Shown in pieces: positions 26,187-34,061 of a stretch of DNA of 55,284 nucleotides. This stretch comes from Caproicibacter sp002399225 (lineage in GTDB: Bacteria > Bacillota > Clostridia > Oscillospirales > Acutalibacteraceae): assembly GCA_036756705.1 (NCBI GenBank), contig DAIOKN010000013.1, positions 1-55,284 on the forward strand, written 5' to 3'. Position 1 is the stretch's first letter. Each line of letters starts with the position of its first letter. A model generated the notes under the pieces. That model ran no database searches and was not told where the DNA came from. It saw only the letters and a program-made list of their open reading frames with translations. Position numbers and translations under genes: made by a program.

Positions 26187-27350
26187 ATGGATAATTTCAA
26201 TTATCATATTCCAACGGATATTTGCTTTGGAAAGGGTCAGATCAGCCAGCTTGGAAAAAGAATGTCTCCTCTTGCAAAGAAAGTGCTTCTCGTTTACGGC
26301 GGCGGCAGCATTAAGAAAATAGGTCTGTATGACCAGATTATGCAGCAGCTTCAGCAGGCGGGGATCACAGTGTTTGAGCTTGCCGGCATTGAACCAAACC
26401 CACGTATCCAGACCGTGAAAAAGGGGATTGCAATCTGCAAAAAGGAAGGGATTGACGCCGTCCTTGCGGCTGGCGGCGGCAGCACCATAGACTGCGCCAA
26501 GGTCGTTTCGGCCGGCGCCTGCTACGACGGCGATGCCTGGGACCTTGTCCTTGACAGAAATAAAATCAAGAAAGCAATCCCGATTGCCGCCATTCTCACT
26601 CTTGCGGCCACCGGCTCTGAAATGGACGGCTTCGCAGTCATATCCGATATGGACAAGCATGAAAAATGGGGAACCGGAAATGACCTTACAAAACCCGTGT
26701 TCTCCATCATGGACCCGCAGTATACGTTCAGCGTTTCCAAATATCAGACTGCGGCCGGCTCTTCCGATATCATGAGCCACACTTTGGAAAACTATTTCAA
26801 CAACACAAAGGGAGCTTTCCTTCAGGCCCGTCTTGCAGAGGGAATCCTTAAAACCGTCATCAAATATGCCCCGGTTGCCGTCGAGCATCCTGACGACTAT
26901 GAGGCCCGCGCAAATCTGATGTGGGCATCCAGCCTGGCAATCAACGGCCTGATCCGCTACGGCGAAAGCACGGCGTGGACCGTGCATCCCATGGAGCATG
27001 AACTCAGCGCGTTCTATGACATCACTCATGGCGCAGGTCTTGCCCTGCTGACTCCCTACTGGATGGAGTACGTTCTCAGCGAAAAAACCGCCGGAAAGTT
27101 TGCAGAATACGGTGTGAATGTCTGGGGCATTGACTCTTCCAAGGAGCCCATGGCCATTGCGAAGGAAGCCATTGCGAAGACCCGCGAATTCTTCCTTTCG
27201 ATCGGAATGCCCAGCCATTTGAAGGACCTTGGCATTGATGAAACCCACTTTGACGTAATGTCTAAAAAGGCTGCAAACGGCGGACTTCGGTTCGGGTTTG
27301 TGCCGCTGAAAAAGGAAGACGTGAAAAAAATTTACACGATGGCTTTGTAA
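26187..27350 (+). CDS. iron-containing alcohol dehydrogenase (BdhA/YqhD type)
   Basis: 387-residue group III alcohol dehydrogenase, similar to clostridial NADPH-dependent butanol dehydrogenases and YqhD. Cofactor loops VYGGGSIKKIG (about 37-47) and AAGGGSTIDCAK (about 95-106). The four metal ligands are Asp194 and His198 in SSDIMSHTLE, His267 in TVHPMEH and His281 in DITHGAG. It would reduce aldehydes to alcohols and regenerate NAD(P)+. It is followed after 4 bases by a membrane protein gene, so the two may be co-transcribed. Confidence 0.93.
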   Translation: MDNFNYHIPTDICFGKGQISQLGKRMSPLAKKVLLVYGGGSIKKIGLYDQIMQQLQQAGITVFELAGIEPNPRIQTVKKGIAICKKEGIDAVLAAGGGSTIDCAKVVSAGACYDGDAWDLVLDRNKIKKAIPIAAILTLAATGSEMDGFAVISDMDKHEKWGTGNDLTKPVFSIMDPQYTFSVSKYQTAAGSSDIMSHTLENYFNNTKGAFLQARLAEGILKTVIKYAPVAVEHPDDYEARANLMWASSLAINGLIRYGESTAWTVHPMEHELSAFYDITHGAGLALLTPYWMEYVLSEKTAGKFAEYGVNVWGIDSSKEPMAIAKEAIAKTREFFLSIGMPSHLKDLGIDETHFDVMSKKAANGGLRFGFVPLKKEDVKKIYTMAL

Positions 27351-27354
27351 AAGA

Positions 27355-27930
27355 ATGGACTTCTATCGTCCTGACTTTCCCGTCAGGCGGATTTTTGAGA
27401 GCAGTCTGCTGCTAATCATTTGCTGCGCGTTCTATCTGGCTTGGTGGCTGCTGGCGTTTAAGCCCACAGGTGCCGTCAAGGGCATGAAGACGGGGTGGCT
27501 GCTGATTCCGGCCTTTGCCGCGGGGCTTGCGGCAATCTTTCTTGCAATCGGGGGAATCCAGGCTGTGCCGGCCGGCGCAGCGGTGTCCCCGGGGCTGATT
27601 TTCTGGGGCGGCATCGCCGCATATCTCATTTTGCTGGCGATCACTCGTCTGCTTTTGAAAAGACCGGTGACAACGGAGCTGTTTCTCATCGTCGGATGGG
27701 CCATGCTGGCGCTGTCGGAAATCAACGCACTGTATGGAACCGGCCGGTTCTCCCAGAGGCCGGCAACCTTCTTTGCCGCTGCGATCGGAGCCGCCGCGCT
27801 GGCTAGCCTCGTCTGCTATGTCCTGTACTACGATCTCGGAAGCCGTGCGGGATATTTCGACGGAATGATTCCGCTCCTTCTGGTGGGGCTGGTGACGGCG
27901 GGTATCACAGTTGCCATCGGAGCGGCGTAA
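27355..27930 (+). CDS. hypothetical integral membrane protein
   Basis: 191 residues with about six hydrophobic helices and few charged residues; I do not recognise the family. The start ATG lies 4 bases after the alcohol dehydrogenase stop and has no strong ribosome site, which suggests translational coupling. The FWGGIAAYLILLAITRLLL segment and the Gly/Ala-rich final helix are the main visible features. Function unknown. Confidence 0.65.
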   Translation: MDFYRPDFPVRRIFESSLLLIICCAFYLAWWLLAFKPTGAVKGMKTGWLLIPAFAAGLAAIFLAIGGIQAVPAGAAVSPGLIFWGGIAAYLILLAITRLLLKRPVTTELFLIVGWAMLALSEINALYGTGRFSQRPATFFAAAIGAAALASLVCYVLYYDLGSRAGYFDGMIPLLLVGLVTAGITVAIGAA

Positions 27931-27957
27931 ACACAGAAAAGAAGAGGAGATAATCCA

Positions 27958-28650
27958 ATGGCGGAAATACAGAAAGACATTCAGGCGAGGCTGTTTGAAC
28001 TGCGGGACCTGAACTATAAGAATTTTAACTGCAAGTTAATCCCCACGGTGAATCCTGACACAATGATCGGTGTTCGCACGCCAGCTCTGCGGAAGCTGGC
28101 CCGGGAACTTTCAAAAGATCCAAAGATCGGTGAATTTCTGAAGATTCTCCCGCATGACTATTACGAGGAAAATAATCTGCACGGGTTTCTGATTGAAAGG
28201 ATCAAAGACTATGATACCGTGATTCGCATGCTGAAAGAATTTCTTCCTTATGTGGACAACTGGGCGACTTGTGATCTGATTTCGCCCAAGGTGTTCAAAA
28301 AGCATCTGCCGGAGCTGTACGGGGAAATTCAGCGCTGGCTTAAGTCTGACCGGACCTACACGGTCCGGTTTGGGGTTGAGATGCTGATGAGCTTTTATCT
28401 GGAAGAGGAATTCCATCCGGAAATTTTGGATCTGGTTGTGGCAGTTCAGTCGGAGGAATATTATGTCAAGATGATGATCGCCTGGTTCTTTGCCACCGCT
28501 CTGGCCAAGCAATACGACGCCGCTCTGCCAATCCTTGAGGACAAAAGGCTGGGAAAGTGGACGCACAATAAGGCTATTCAGAAAGCACTTGAAAGTTATC
28601 GGCTCAGCAAAGCGCAGAAAACCTATTTGCGCGGCCTGAAAATAAAATAG
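27958..28650 (+). CDS. AlkD-like DNA alkylation repair protein
   Basis: 230 residues, HEAT-repeat DNA alkylation repair family. Seen: GVRTPALRKLARELSKD near the N-terminus, NNLHGFLIERIKDYDT, VDNWATCDLISPKVF (the Asp/Trp region that lines the DNA groove in this family), and KWTHNKAIQKALES at the end. These glycosylases remove cationic alkylated bases such as 3-methyladenine without base flipping; some members have other roles. Ribosome site AGAGGAGAT. Confidence 0.88.
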   Translation: MAEIQKDIQARLFELRDLNYKNFNCKLIPTVNPDTMIGVRTPALRKLARELSKDPKIGEFLKILPHDYYEENNLHGFLIERIKDYDTVIRMLKEFLPYVDNWATCDLISPKVFKKHLPELYGEIQRWLKSDRTYTVRFGVEMLMSFYLEEEFHPEILDLVVAVQSEEYYVKMMIAWFFATALAKQYDAALPILEDKRLGKWTHNKAIQKALESYRLSKAQKTYLRGLKIK

Positions 28651-28849
28651 GCAGCGGATTTTCTGCACAGCACGCCTTTGCCTGCTCGGTCTCGGTTGGA
28701 ATCTGTCGGCATCCGCCGATTCTAAAAAGATGCTCCGAAAATATCAGCTAAAATTTACCGGTCGAGGTTTTTACATGGAAAGTGGCGCGGCGTTGAATAA
28801 TAACAAAGAACAATCTTGATTCTGACTTGGCTGTAAAGGACGGATCAAA

Positions 28850-29191
28850 ATGACAAAAACGCTGAAAATCTGGCTTTGGCTGTCGTTCCTTCTGACCGCC
28901 GCAGGGGCCCTGCTTTTATACCCGATCGGCAGGGTCCTGTTCAATTGTATTTTTCTGGCCGTCAAAATCGGTATGCTGACAGGGCTGCTGATCCTGCTGT
29001 TCCGCAGAAAGAAATTCGGTCTTATTCTCTGGGCGCTGTGCAGCATAGGCGCCGTCCTTATGACGATCGTCAAATGGAATTTGGCCGGGAGCGGATCGGT
29101 GCTGCTTGCTCTCAGCATGGCTGTCGATCTCTGTATGCCTGCCGTGGCCTGGGTGCTGATTGGAAAGGGAGCGATGGCTCCTAAACGCTGA
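28850..29191 (+). CDS. small four-helix membrane protein
   Basis: 113 residues with about four hydrophobic helices and a basic loop (FRRKKFG). Ribosome site AAAGGACGG. No family recognised. It stands alone, followed by a terminator; 28651-28849 holds no evident gene. Confidence 0.6.
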   Translation: MTKTLKIWLWLSFLLTAAGALLLYPIGRVLFNCIFLAVKIGMLTGLLILLFRRKKFGLILWALCSIGAVLMTIVKWNLAGSGSVLLALSMAVDLCMPAVAWVLIGKGAMAPKR

Positions 29192-29233
29192 AAAAAACAA
29201 GCCGCATTTTTGATCTGCGGCCCGATTCTTTGG

Positions 29234-29263
29234 GGATAGCCTTTTACGGCTGTCCTCTTTTTA
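29234..29263 (+). terminator. intrinsic terminator
   Basis: GGATAGCC/GGCTGTCC 8-bp stem with one GT pair, loop TTTTAC, then TCTTTTT. A second small stem GCCGCA/TGCGGC lies about 25 bases before it. Confidence 0.7.
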
Positions 29264-29285
29264 TGCGGTTTAAAAGACAAAAACC

Positions 29286-29840
29286 TTACTGCCTTTTGTC
29301 AACCGTTTTCGACGCGCCGTGAATATAACCCAGGGAAACAAGGTTCGTGATTCCACCGATCATTAAAAAAATGCCGGAAGCTACAATCAGCGCTTTTGCG
29401 GTTGGAAACGGATTCGTCAGGACAAGGATTCCCAGCAGAAGCGTGACGATCCCAAGCAGCAGCATGACAAAATTTTTTTGAGTCTGAAAATGCCTGAGGT
29501 TGATGGTGTCCTGTATGGCAATCATGCCGTTTATGATCAGAGCAGCCCCGATGATCACATAGAAAATCGAAACGATGGCCTGCGGCTGGATCAGCATAAA
29601 AAGGGCCAAAACCGTAACGGCGGCGCCGCTTGTCAGACTGTTGCGGAAGGGCTTTTCATATTTTTGAGAAGAGAAAAATTCCACCATTTTAACGATCCCG
29701 ATGATCAAAGCCGCCACAGCGATCACGCGGACCATGGTATTTACTGCAATGCCGGGGAAAGCGACAAAAAAAATGCCGATCAGAAGATAACAGACTGCGA
29801 GGATGGAAGTCTGGCGCTTCAGTGAATTTAGAAAATCCAT
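29286..29840 (-). CDS. HdeD/DUF308 family membrane protein
   Basis: 184 residues, six membrane helices arranged as three similar pairs, as in HdeD-type proteins (DUF308). Patterns YLLIGIFFVAFPGIAV, ALFMLIQPQAIVSIFYVIIG and LLLGILVLTNPFPTAKAL show the repeated L-G-I-F/L-P rhythm. HdeD is linked to acid resistance in E. coli, but most members are uncharacterised. Ribosome site AAGGAGGAAC. Confidence 0.85.
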   Translation of the reverse strand: MDFLNSLKRQTSILAVCYLLIGIFFVAFPGIAVNTMVRVIAVAALIIGIVKMVEFFSSQKYEKPFRNSLTSGAAVTVLALFMLIQPQAIVSIFYVIIGAALIINGMIAIQDTINLRHFQTQKNFVMLLLGIVTLLLGILVLTNPFPTAKALIVASGIFLMIGGITNLVSLGYIHGASKTVDKRQ

Positions 29841-30237
29841 TTTGTTCCTCCTTGAATTTGACAGAGTTCTAGTTAAATTTTAGATGAATATTTTGTTATG
29901 CTTTTCATGACTGCATTTTGCATGAAAAGATTTGTGCGATGCAAACGGCTGAAAGTTCTATCGCGCTTCTCAGGTTGAAGGAAGAACTTTCTCTGGGCGT
30001 CCGCTTTCAAAGTACCCCTTCCACATTGTCAGACACTTTTTGCAGCATAAGGCTAAATCATCAAAATATAGATGCTTAAAGCTTTTATTAGCCCAAGATT
30101 ATGTGGATGATTTCCAAACTGTACTTTTTCTGCCGAAAGAAAAACGGCGGGATGCCTCTCCGTTCCATCTTCAAATCGTCGGCGAGAAAAACTGATATCA
30201 TTTTTCCCTGAAACCGATTATAATTTTTATTTCATGG
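29841..30237. other. long intergenic stretch
   Basis: No gene recognised. CTTTTCATG (29901-29909) and CATGAAAAG (29921-29929) form a 9-bp inverted repeat about 65 bases upstream of the HdeD-like gene and could be an operator. The rest shows no clear coding or RNA signal. Confidence 0.3.
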
Positions 30238-30243
30238 TATAAT

Positions 30244-30385
30244 AAAAAAGGAATGGATTTCCCACCCTTCGAAAGAAGGAGGAACATTCCACTCCCCTTG
30301 GATGACCGCCGGAAACTTGCCACTTTTTATCCTTCTAACCAACTGCGCAAGTCTCCCGGCGGCCCTTTTTCTCTCTTTTTATTAT
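30244..30385 (+). ncRNA. candidate structured small RNA
   Basis: An extended -10 (TGGTATAAT, 30235-30243) is followed by two compact structures. The first has GGAATG/CATTCC with an inner CCTTC-GAAA-GAAGG hairpin (30250-30290). The second has CCGCCGG/CCGGCGG enclosing ACTTGC/GCAAGT (30306-30362), followed by CCCTTTTTCTCTCTTTTT. This gives about 120-140 bases with a terminator-like 3' end and no ORF. It does not match SRP, 6S, tmRNA or RNase P patterns that I know. The first hairpin is also terminator-like on the minus strand, so orientation is uncertain. Confidence 0.5.
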
Positions 30386-30475
30386 CTCCCATTTTTTTAA
30401 GCATGTCAAGCTTTTAAAATATTTTTCAGTTAAAAAAATAAGGGTATTATTTTATAACATATTTTTGATACAGAA

Positions 30476-30512
30476 AAATCCCACATGGATTATGATAACC
30501 CATGTGGGATTT
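30476..30512. repeat. 13-bp inverted repeat
   Basis: AAATCCCACATGG pairs perfectly with CCATGTGGGATTT around an 11-base loop. It is followed by the small dyad ACCCTT/AAGGGT. There is no adjacent gene it obviously serves. Confidence 0.6.
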
Positions 30513-30567
30513 ACCCTTTTTTAAGGGTCCTTAAAGACCGGCGGAAGAGAAAAAATCAAAAGAGAGC

Positions 30568-30593
30568 CGCCAGTAGCGGATCCGTTACCGGCG
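30568..30593. repeat. interrupted palindrome
   Basis: A 26-base dyad centred on CGGATCCG, with matching outer arms CGCC/GGCG and GTA/TAC and two mismatched positions. Purpose unknown. Confidence 0.4.
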
Positions 30594-30622
30594 AATCGTG
30601 TCAATCGATGTATGGATAAAAG

Positions 30623-30657
30623 ATGGATACTCCGGAGATGAGTCACGGAGTATCCAT
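30623..30657 (-). terminator. terminator of the tct operon
   Basis: Perfect 12-bp stem ATGGATACTCCG/CGGAGTATCCAT with an 11-base loop, followed on the minus strand by CTTTTATCC. It ends the five-gene minus-strand operon after the TctC-type gene. Confidence 0.8.
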
Positions 30658-30693
30658 GAGAAAAGAGAAATGAAGAATGCCGTTTGCTTAAAG

Positions 30694-31737
30694 TCAGGGC
30701 TTTGGAATATTAAGATCGGCGGGAGATTTCGTCGTAGTGCCTGCACGGTACAATGCCCAACAGGTGATGGACTGCCATTTTTTGATGTATTGCTGCGCCT
30801 TGTCACCGGTATAGCCCAGAGGATGCAGACTGAGGTTTTTGCAGAACTTTTGGAACGTGTCTGTCTGATAAGCCTTATAGAATGAGTCCTGAAGGGCTTT
30901 CACCACATTATCTGGCGTACCCTTCTTCACAAACACCCCATAGAAAGCTCCCCACTCATCCAGCAACCCTTTGTAAGCACTGTTGCACTCCTGCAAAGTG
31001 GGTATATTCGCAAGCTCCTTGTTGTCACAGCGAGAATTGGAATAGACGCCGAGGGCTTTCAGCTTCCCAGTGGCGATGTACTGAAGGGCTGAGGCCTGAG
31101 AAATCACGGAGGCGTCTACCTCGCCGCTGATCAAAGCGGGCTGCAGCGTGCCGTCGCCGTCGTAGGTAATAGAATTATATTTAATACCTTCGACTATGCA
31201 GGTCAGGGCAAAGCAGTTGTAAGGCAGGCCGCCGACACCGGTCGTCCCGATGTTTAATTTTCCCGGGTTGGCTTTTGCATAGCTGACAAGGTCTTTGTAG
31301 GAATTGAACTTCGAGTTGGCCGGAACAACCAGAATTCCTTCGCTTTTCGCCATCAAAAGGATAGGAACGTAATCATCGTAATCGACTTTGCCAAGATTCA
31401 GCAATTTGTACAGAGGCGGATTTTCTGCGTTTAAAAGGAGACTGTATCCGTCGGCGGGCTGGTCGTGAACATATTTTGTCGCAATGTATCCGGTTCCGCC
31501 GGTTTTATTGGATAAAACAATCGTGGTTCCCAGGTTTTTCGCTGCCAGCGGGCAAATCGTGCGCATGACGTTGTCGGTTCCGCCGCCGGCGGCCCAGGCA
31601 ATATATCCGTTGATGCTTTTACTTTTGCTTGGATAGGAACCGTTTCCTCCTCCCGTGCTGCCGGTCAGACTGCTGCAACCCGTTGTGAGGCTCAGAAGCG
31701 TGAGCGATGCCAACATGATGGACAAGAATTTTTTCAT
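30694..31737 (-). CDS. TctC-type tripartite tricarboxylate transporter binding lipoprotein
   Basis: 347 residues from the ATG at 31737 (GGGAGGGG just upstream; the upstream ATG at 31752 overlaps that site). Lipobox LTTGC with Cys21 as anchor. The mature protein has the Bug/TctC patterns: INGYIAWAAGGGTDNVMRT in which the carboxylate-binding loop lies, VVLSNKTGGTG-like segment, and LNIGTTGVGG. It would bind an organic acid outside the membrane and pass it to TctA/TctB. It is the last gene of the operon acyl-CoA dehydrogenase - flavoenzyme - TctB - TctA - TctC, so the ligand is likely the acid that those enzymes act on. Confidence 0.9.
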   Translation of the reverse strand: MKKFLSIMLASLTLLSLTTGCSSLTGSTGGGNGSYPSKSKSINGYIAWAAGGGTDNVMRTICPLAAKNLGTTIVLSNKTGGTGYIATKYVHDQPADGYSLLLNAENPPLYKLLNLGKVDYDDYVPILLMAKSEGILVVPANSKFNSYKDLVSYAKANPGKLNIGTTGVGGLPYNCFALTCIVEGIKYNSITYDGDGTLQPALISGEVDASVISQASALQYIATGKLKALGVYSNSRCDNKELANIPTLQECNSAYKGLLDEWGAFYGVFVKKGTPDNVVKALQDSFYKAYQTDTFQKFCKNLSLHPLGYTGDKAQQYIKKWQSITCWALYRAGTTTKSPADLNIPKP

Positions 31738-31810
31738 TTTTACCCCTCCCAAATCATTTTGTCAGGCTGGAATAGAAAGCGCCGGGCAGCCCCAACCGCT
31801 TTTGCTTTTT

Positions 31811-33343
31811 TTAATCTTCCGCGGTCTTCTTTCCGCGGAAGAAAGCGAAGACTTTCTGCTTTTTGCTGTTTGGAATCGCGATGAAAATAACAAAAAGCAG
31901 AAGAATCAGAGAAATAGGATGTGTGAAAAAACCGCCGATAAATTCTCCTAACTGACCGTGAGCGATCGTCATCGCCCTGCGCCAGTTGGTATCGAGAATA
32001 TTGGACAGGATAATCCCAAGCACCATCGTCGCAACCGGAAAATCATGCATTTTGAAAAGATACCCGAGAACTCCGAAAAAGAACATCCAGAAGATATCCG
32101 TGATGCTGTTGTTGATAGAATAACTGCCAATCACGGAAAGAATCACAATGATCGGAATGATGACATATTTTGGAACTTCCACCACTTTGCAGAACAGGCG
32201 AATCCCGGTCAGACCGAGAAAGAGAAGAAAGCAGTTTGCCAAAATCAAAGAACCGACGATCATCCAAAAGAACTGCGGCTGATCCTGCATCAGCAGCGGA
32301 CCGGGCCGGATGCCGTGAATGGTCAGGGCACCGATCAGAATCGCTGTAACCGAGTCGCCCGGGATTCCCAGCGTCATTGTGGGGATGAAAGCGCCGCCGA
32401 TGGCCGCATTGTTTGCACTTTCCGGGGCAATCACACCCGCGTAGGCGCCTTGGCCGAAAGGCCGGTTCGGGTGCTTTACCGTGCGCTTGGCATGGTCGTA
32501 TGCAATGAGGGAGGCAATATCGCCGCCTGTACCGGGCAGCGCCCCCACCAGGGTCCCGAGAAGGGAACAGCGCAGTGCGAGCGGCAGGTGCTGCTTGATG
32601 ATTTTCTTGTCCGGAAGAATTTTCTGCACCTTCTGCTTGATCGGTTTCAACTCAAAATGCAATTGATACAGGGCTTCGGACATCCCGAAAAGGCCGATCA
32701 TGACCACGACAAAATTAATGCCGGACAGCAGGCTGGAAAATCCGAAGGTCATCCGGGGCTGCGCCGTGACGGCGTCCATGCCGATCATGCCGACCACCAC
32801 CCCGAAGAAGGCGGTGATCAGAGCCTTTGCAAGCGATCCGTTGCTCAGAGAGCCCACCAGGAACAGCGCCATGACTGCCAGCAGCAGGTAGTCCCGAGCC
32901 GAAAAATTGAGGGCCAGCCGGCCGATCAGCGGGGAAAGCAGCGTAAGGCAAAGCAGGCCGACAAATCCGCCGATTACCGATTCCGTGGTGCTCAGGCCCA
33001 TCGCGATTCCGGCTTCGCCCTTCTGCGCCAGCGGATACCCGTCAAAAGCCGTTGCCACCGCGGCGGGCGCTCCGGGAATATTCAGAAGAATCGAGGATCG
33101 GCTCCCGCCGTAGACGCCGCCTGTAAAGACTCCGATCATCAGCGCCAGAGCCGGATAAGTGTCCCAGGAAAAAGTAAAGGAAATCAGCAAAGACACCGCC
33201 ATCGTTACGGACAGGCCCGGGATTGCGCCGATATAAATACCTAAAAAAACGCCCACCGCAAGCCATAATATCATGGAAACGGTAACATAGGGTGTGAAAA
33301 AGCCGCTGAAACCGTTAAAGTAATTCGCAAATAAAGATGCCAT
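31811..33343 (-). CDS. TctA-type tripartite tricarboxylate transporter large permease
   Basis: 510 residues, about 11-12 membrane helices, TctA family. Family marks: GAIPGLSVTMAVSLLISFTF near residue 42, GGVYGGSRSSILLNIPG, and LGALPGTGGDIASLIAYDHAKR in which the conserved glycine loops lie; also TLGIPGDSVTAIL. It is the main translocation subunit, driven by an ion gradient. It stands between the TctB and TctC genes. Ribosome site AAAGGAGCAA. Confidence 0.93.
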   Translation of the reverse strand: MASLFANYFNGFSGFFTPYVTVSMILWLAVGVFLGIYIGAIPGLSVTMAVSLLISFTFSWDTYPALALMIGVFTGGVYGGSRSSILLNIPGAPAAVATAFDGYPLAQKGEAGIAMGLSTTESVIGGFVGLLCLTLLSPLIGRLALNFSARDYLLLAVMALFLVGSLSNGSLAKALITAFFGVVVGMIGMDAVTAQPRMTFGFSSLLSGINFVVVMIGLFGMSEALYQLHFELKPIKQKVQKILPDKKIIKQHLPLALRCSLLGTLVGALPGTGGDIASLIAYDHAKRTVKHPNRPFGQGAYAGVIAPESANNAAIGGAFIPTMTLGIPGDSVTAILIGALTIHGIRPGPLLMQDQPQFFWMIVGSLILANCFLLFLGLTGIRLFCKVVEVPKYVIIPIIVILSVIGSYSINNSITDIFWMFFFGVLGYLFKMHDFPVATMVLGIILSNILDTNWRRAMTIAHGQLGEFIGGFFTHPISLILLLFVIFIAIPNSKKQKVFAFFRGKKTAED

Positions 33344-33373
33344 AAACGCTTTGCTCCTTTCTGAACTCTAAAG

Positions 33374-33904
33374 TTATGGCAGGACAACCTGCATCAGATA
33401 GTGGAAAATCAGTTGTACGCCGGCTATAACTCCTATAGAGATGAGAAGCTTTTGCAGCGGTTTCCGCCGATCCAGCAGATACATCGTGCCAAACAAAAAG
33501 ATCAAAGAAGTTATGGTAAAATGCAGAAACGGCAGAAGCAATAAATAGGCCAAAACCATGACCAGCAAAATGACGACATCTTTGGAAACCAGATATTTGA
33601 TTGCTTCTTTGAAGCTTCGCTCTTTGAATTTATCCCGGAATAAGGTCCTGCAGGTTACCAAAATGATCAGGAAAAACAGCAGCAGGAGAAAGATCTGAGG
33701 TAAGGAACTCGGGTTCGTGAAACCGGTAAAAATTCCTTTCAGTTTCAGCGAATCAAGGAACAGCGCCAGGATCATGAGGAACATCAGCCCCAAAAACCAG
33801 ATTTCACCCGCAGCGTGTTTTGGGGCGTCTTGCCTGTCGGTTTGGTCTGCCGTGTTTTCTATTTCCTGCTTTGCAGCATCTTCTGCTTTTTCCTTTTTTT
33901 CCAC
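33374..33904 (-). CDS. TctB-type small permease subunit
   Basis: 176 residues from a GTG at 33904 with GGAGG seven bases upstream. An in-frame ATG at 33934 has no such site but cannot be excluded. A charged N-terminus of about 40 residues is followed by four membrane helices (IWFLGLMFLMILALFL, then FLLLLFFLIILVTC and two more), the normal TctB layout. The sequence is weakly conserved in this family, and the call leans on its place directly before tctA. Confidence 0.8.
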   Translation of the reverse strand: MEKKEKAEDAAKQEIENTADQTDRQDAPKHAAGEIWFLGLMFLMILALFLDSLKLKGIFTGFTNPSSLPQIFLLLLFFLIILVTCRTLFRDKFKERSFKEAIKYLVSKDVVILLVMVLAYLLLLPFLHFTITSLIFLFGTMYLLDRRKPLQKLLISIGVIAGVQLIFHYLMQVVLP

Positions 33905-33980
33905 ATCATTTCCTCCATTCTTTCTGAATTCCATTTGAAAAATTCAGAGATTTTTCAAATCATTTCCCTTGACAGCCATA

Positions 33981-34023
33981 AGGCGGACATCACTGTGGTC
34001 ATTTACGCACAGTGTGTCCGCCT
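33981..34023 (-). other. long hairpin between the flavoenzyme and tctB genes
   Basis: AGGCGGACA and CACTGTG pair with CACAGTG and TGTCCGCCT, giving a 16-bp stem with a one-base bulge. There is no T-run on the minus strand, so it is probably an mRNA-processing or stability element separating enzyme and transporter cistrons. Confidence 0.55.
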
Positions 34024-34061
34024 CTTTTCAAATCGACTCCCTTCTATTCCGACGGCAAAGA

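Noticed and set aside
26154..27248. 364-codon minus-strand open frame
   Set aside because: Antisense to the iron alcohol dehydrogenase with conserved metal ligands.
30250..30366. Minus-strand ORF fragment or mobile-element remnant at the candidate RNA
   Set aside because: A short open frame exists but has no start with ribosome site and no recognisable protein family.
31958..33244. 428-codon plus-strand open frame rich in His/Arg/Gln
   Set aside because: Antisense to tctA; composition is that of a mirrored membrane protein and there is no ribosome site.
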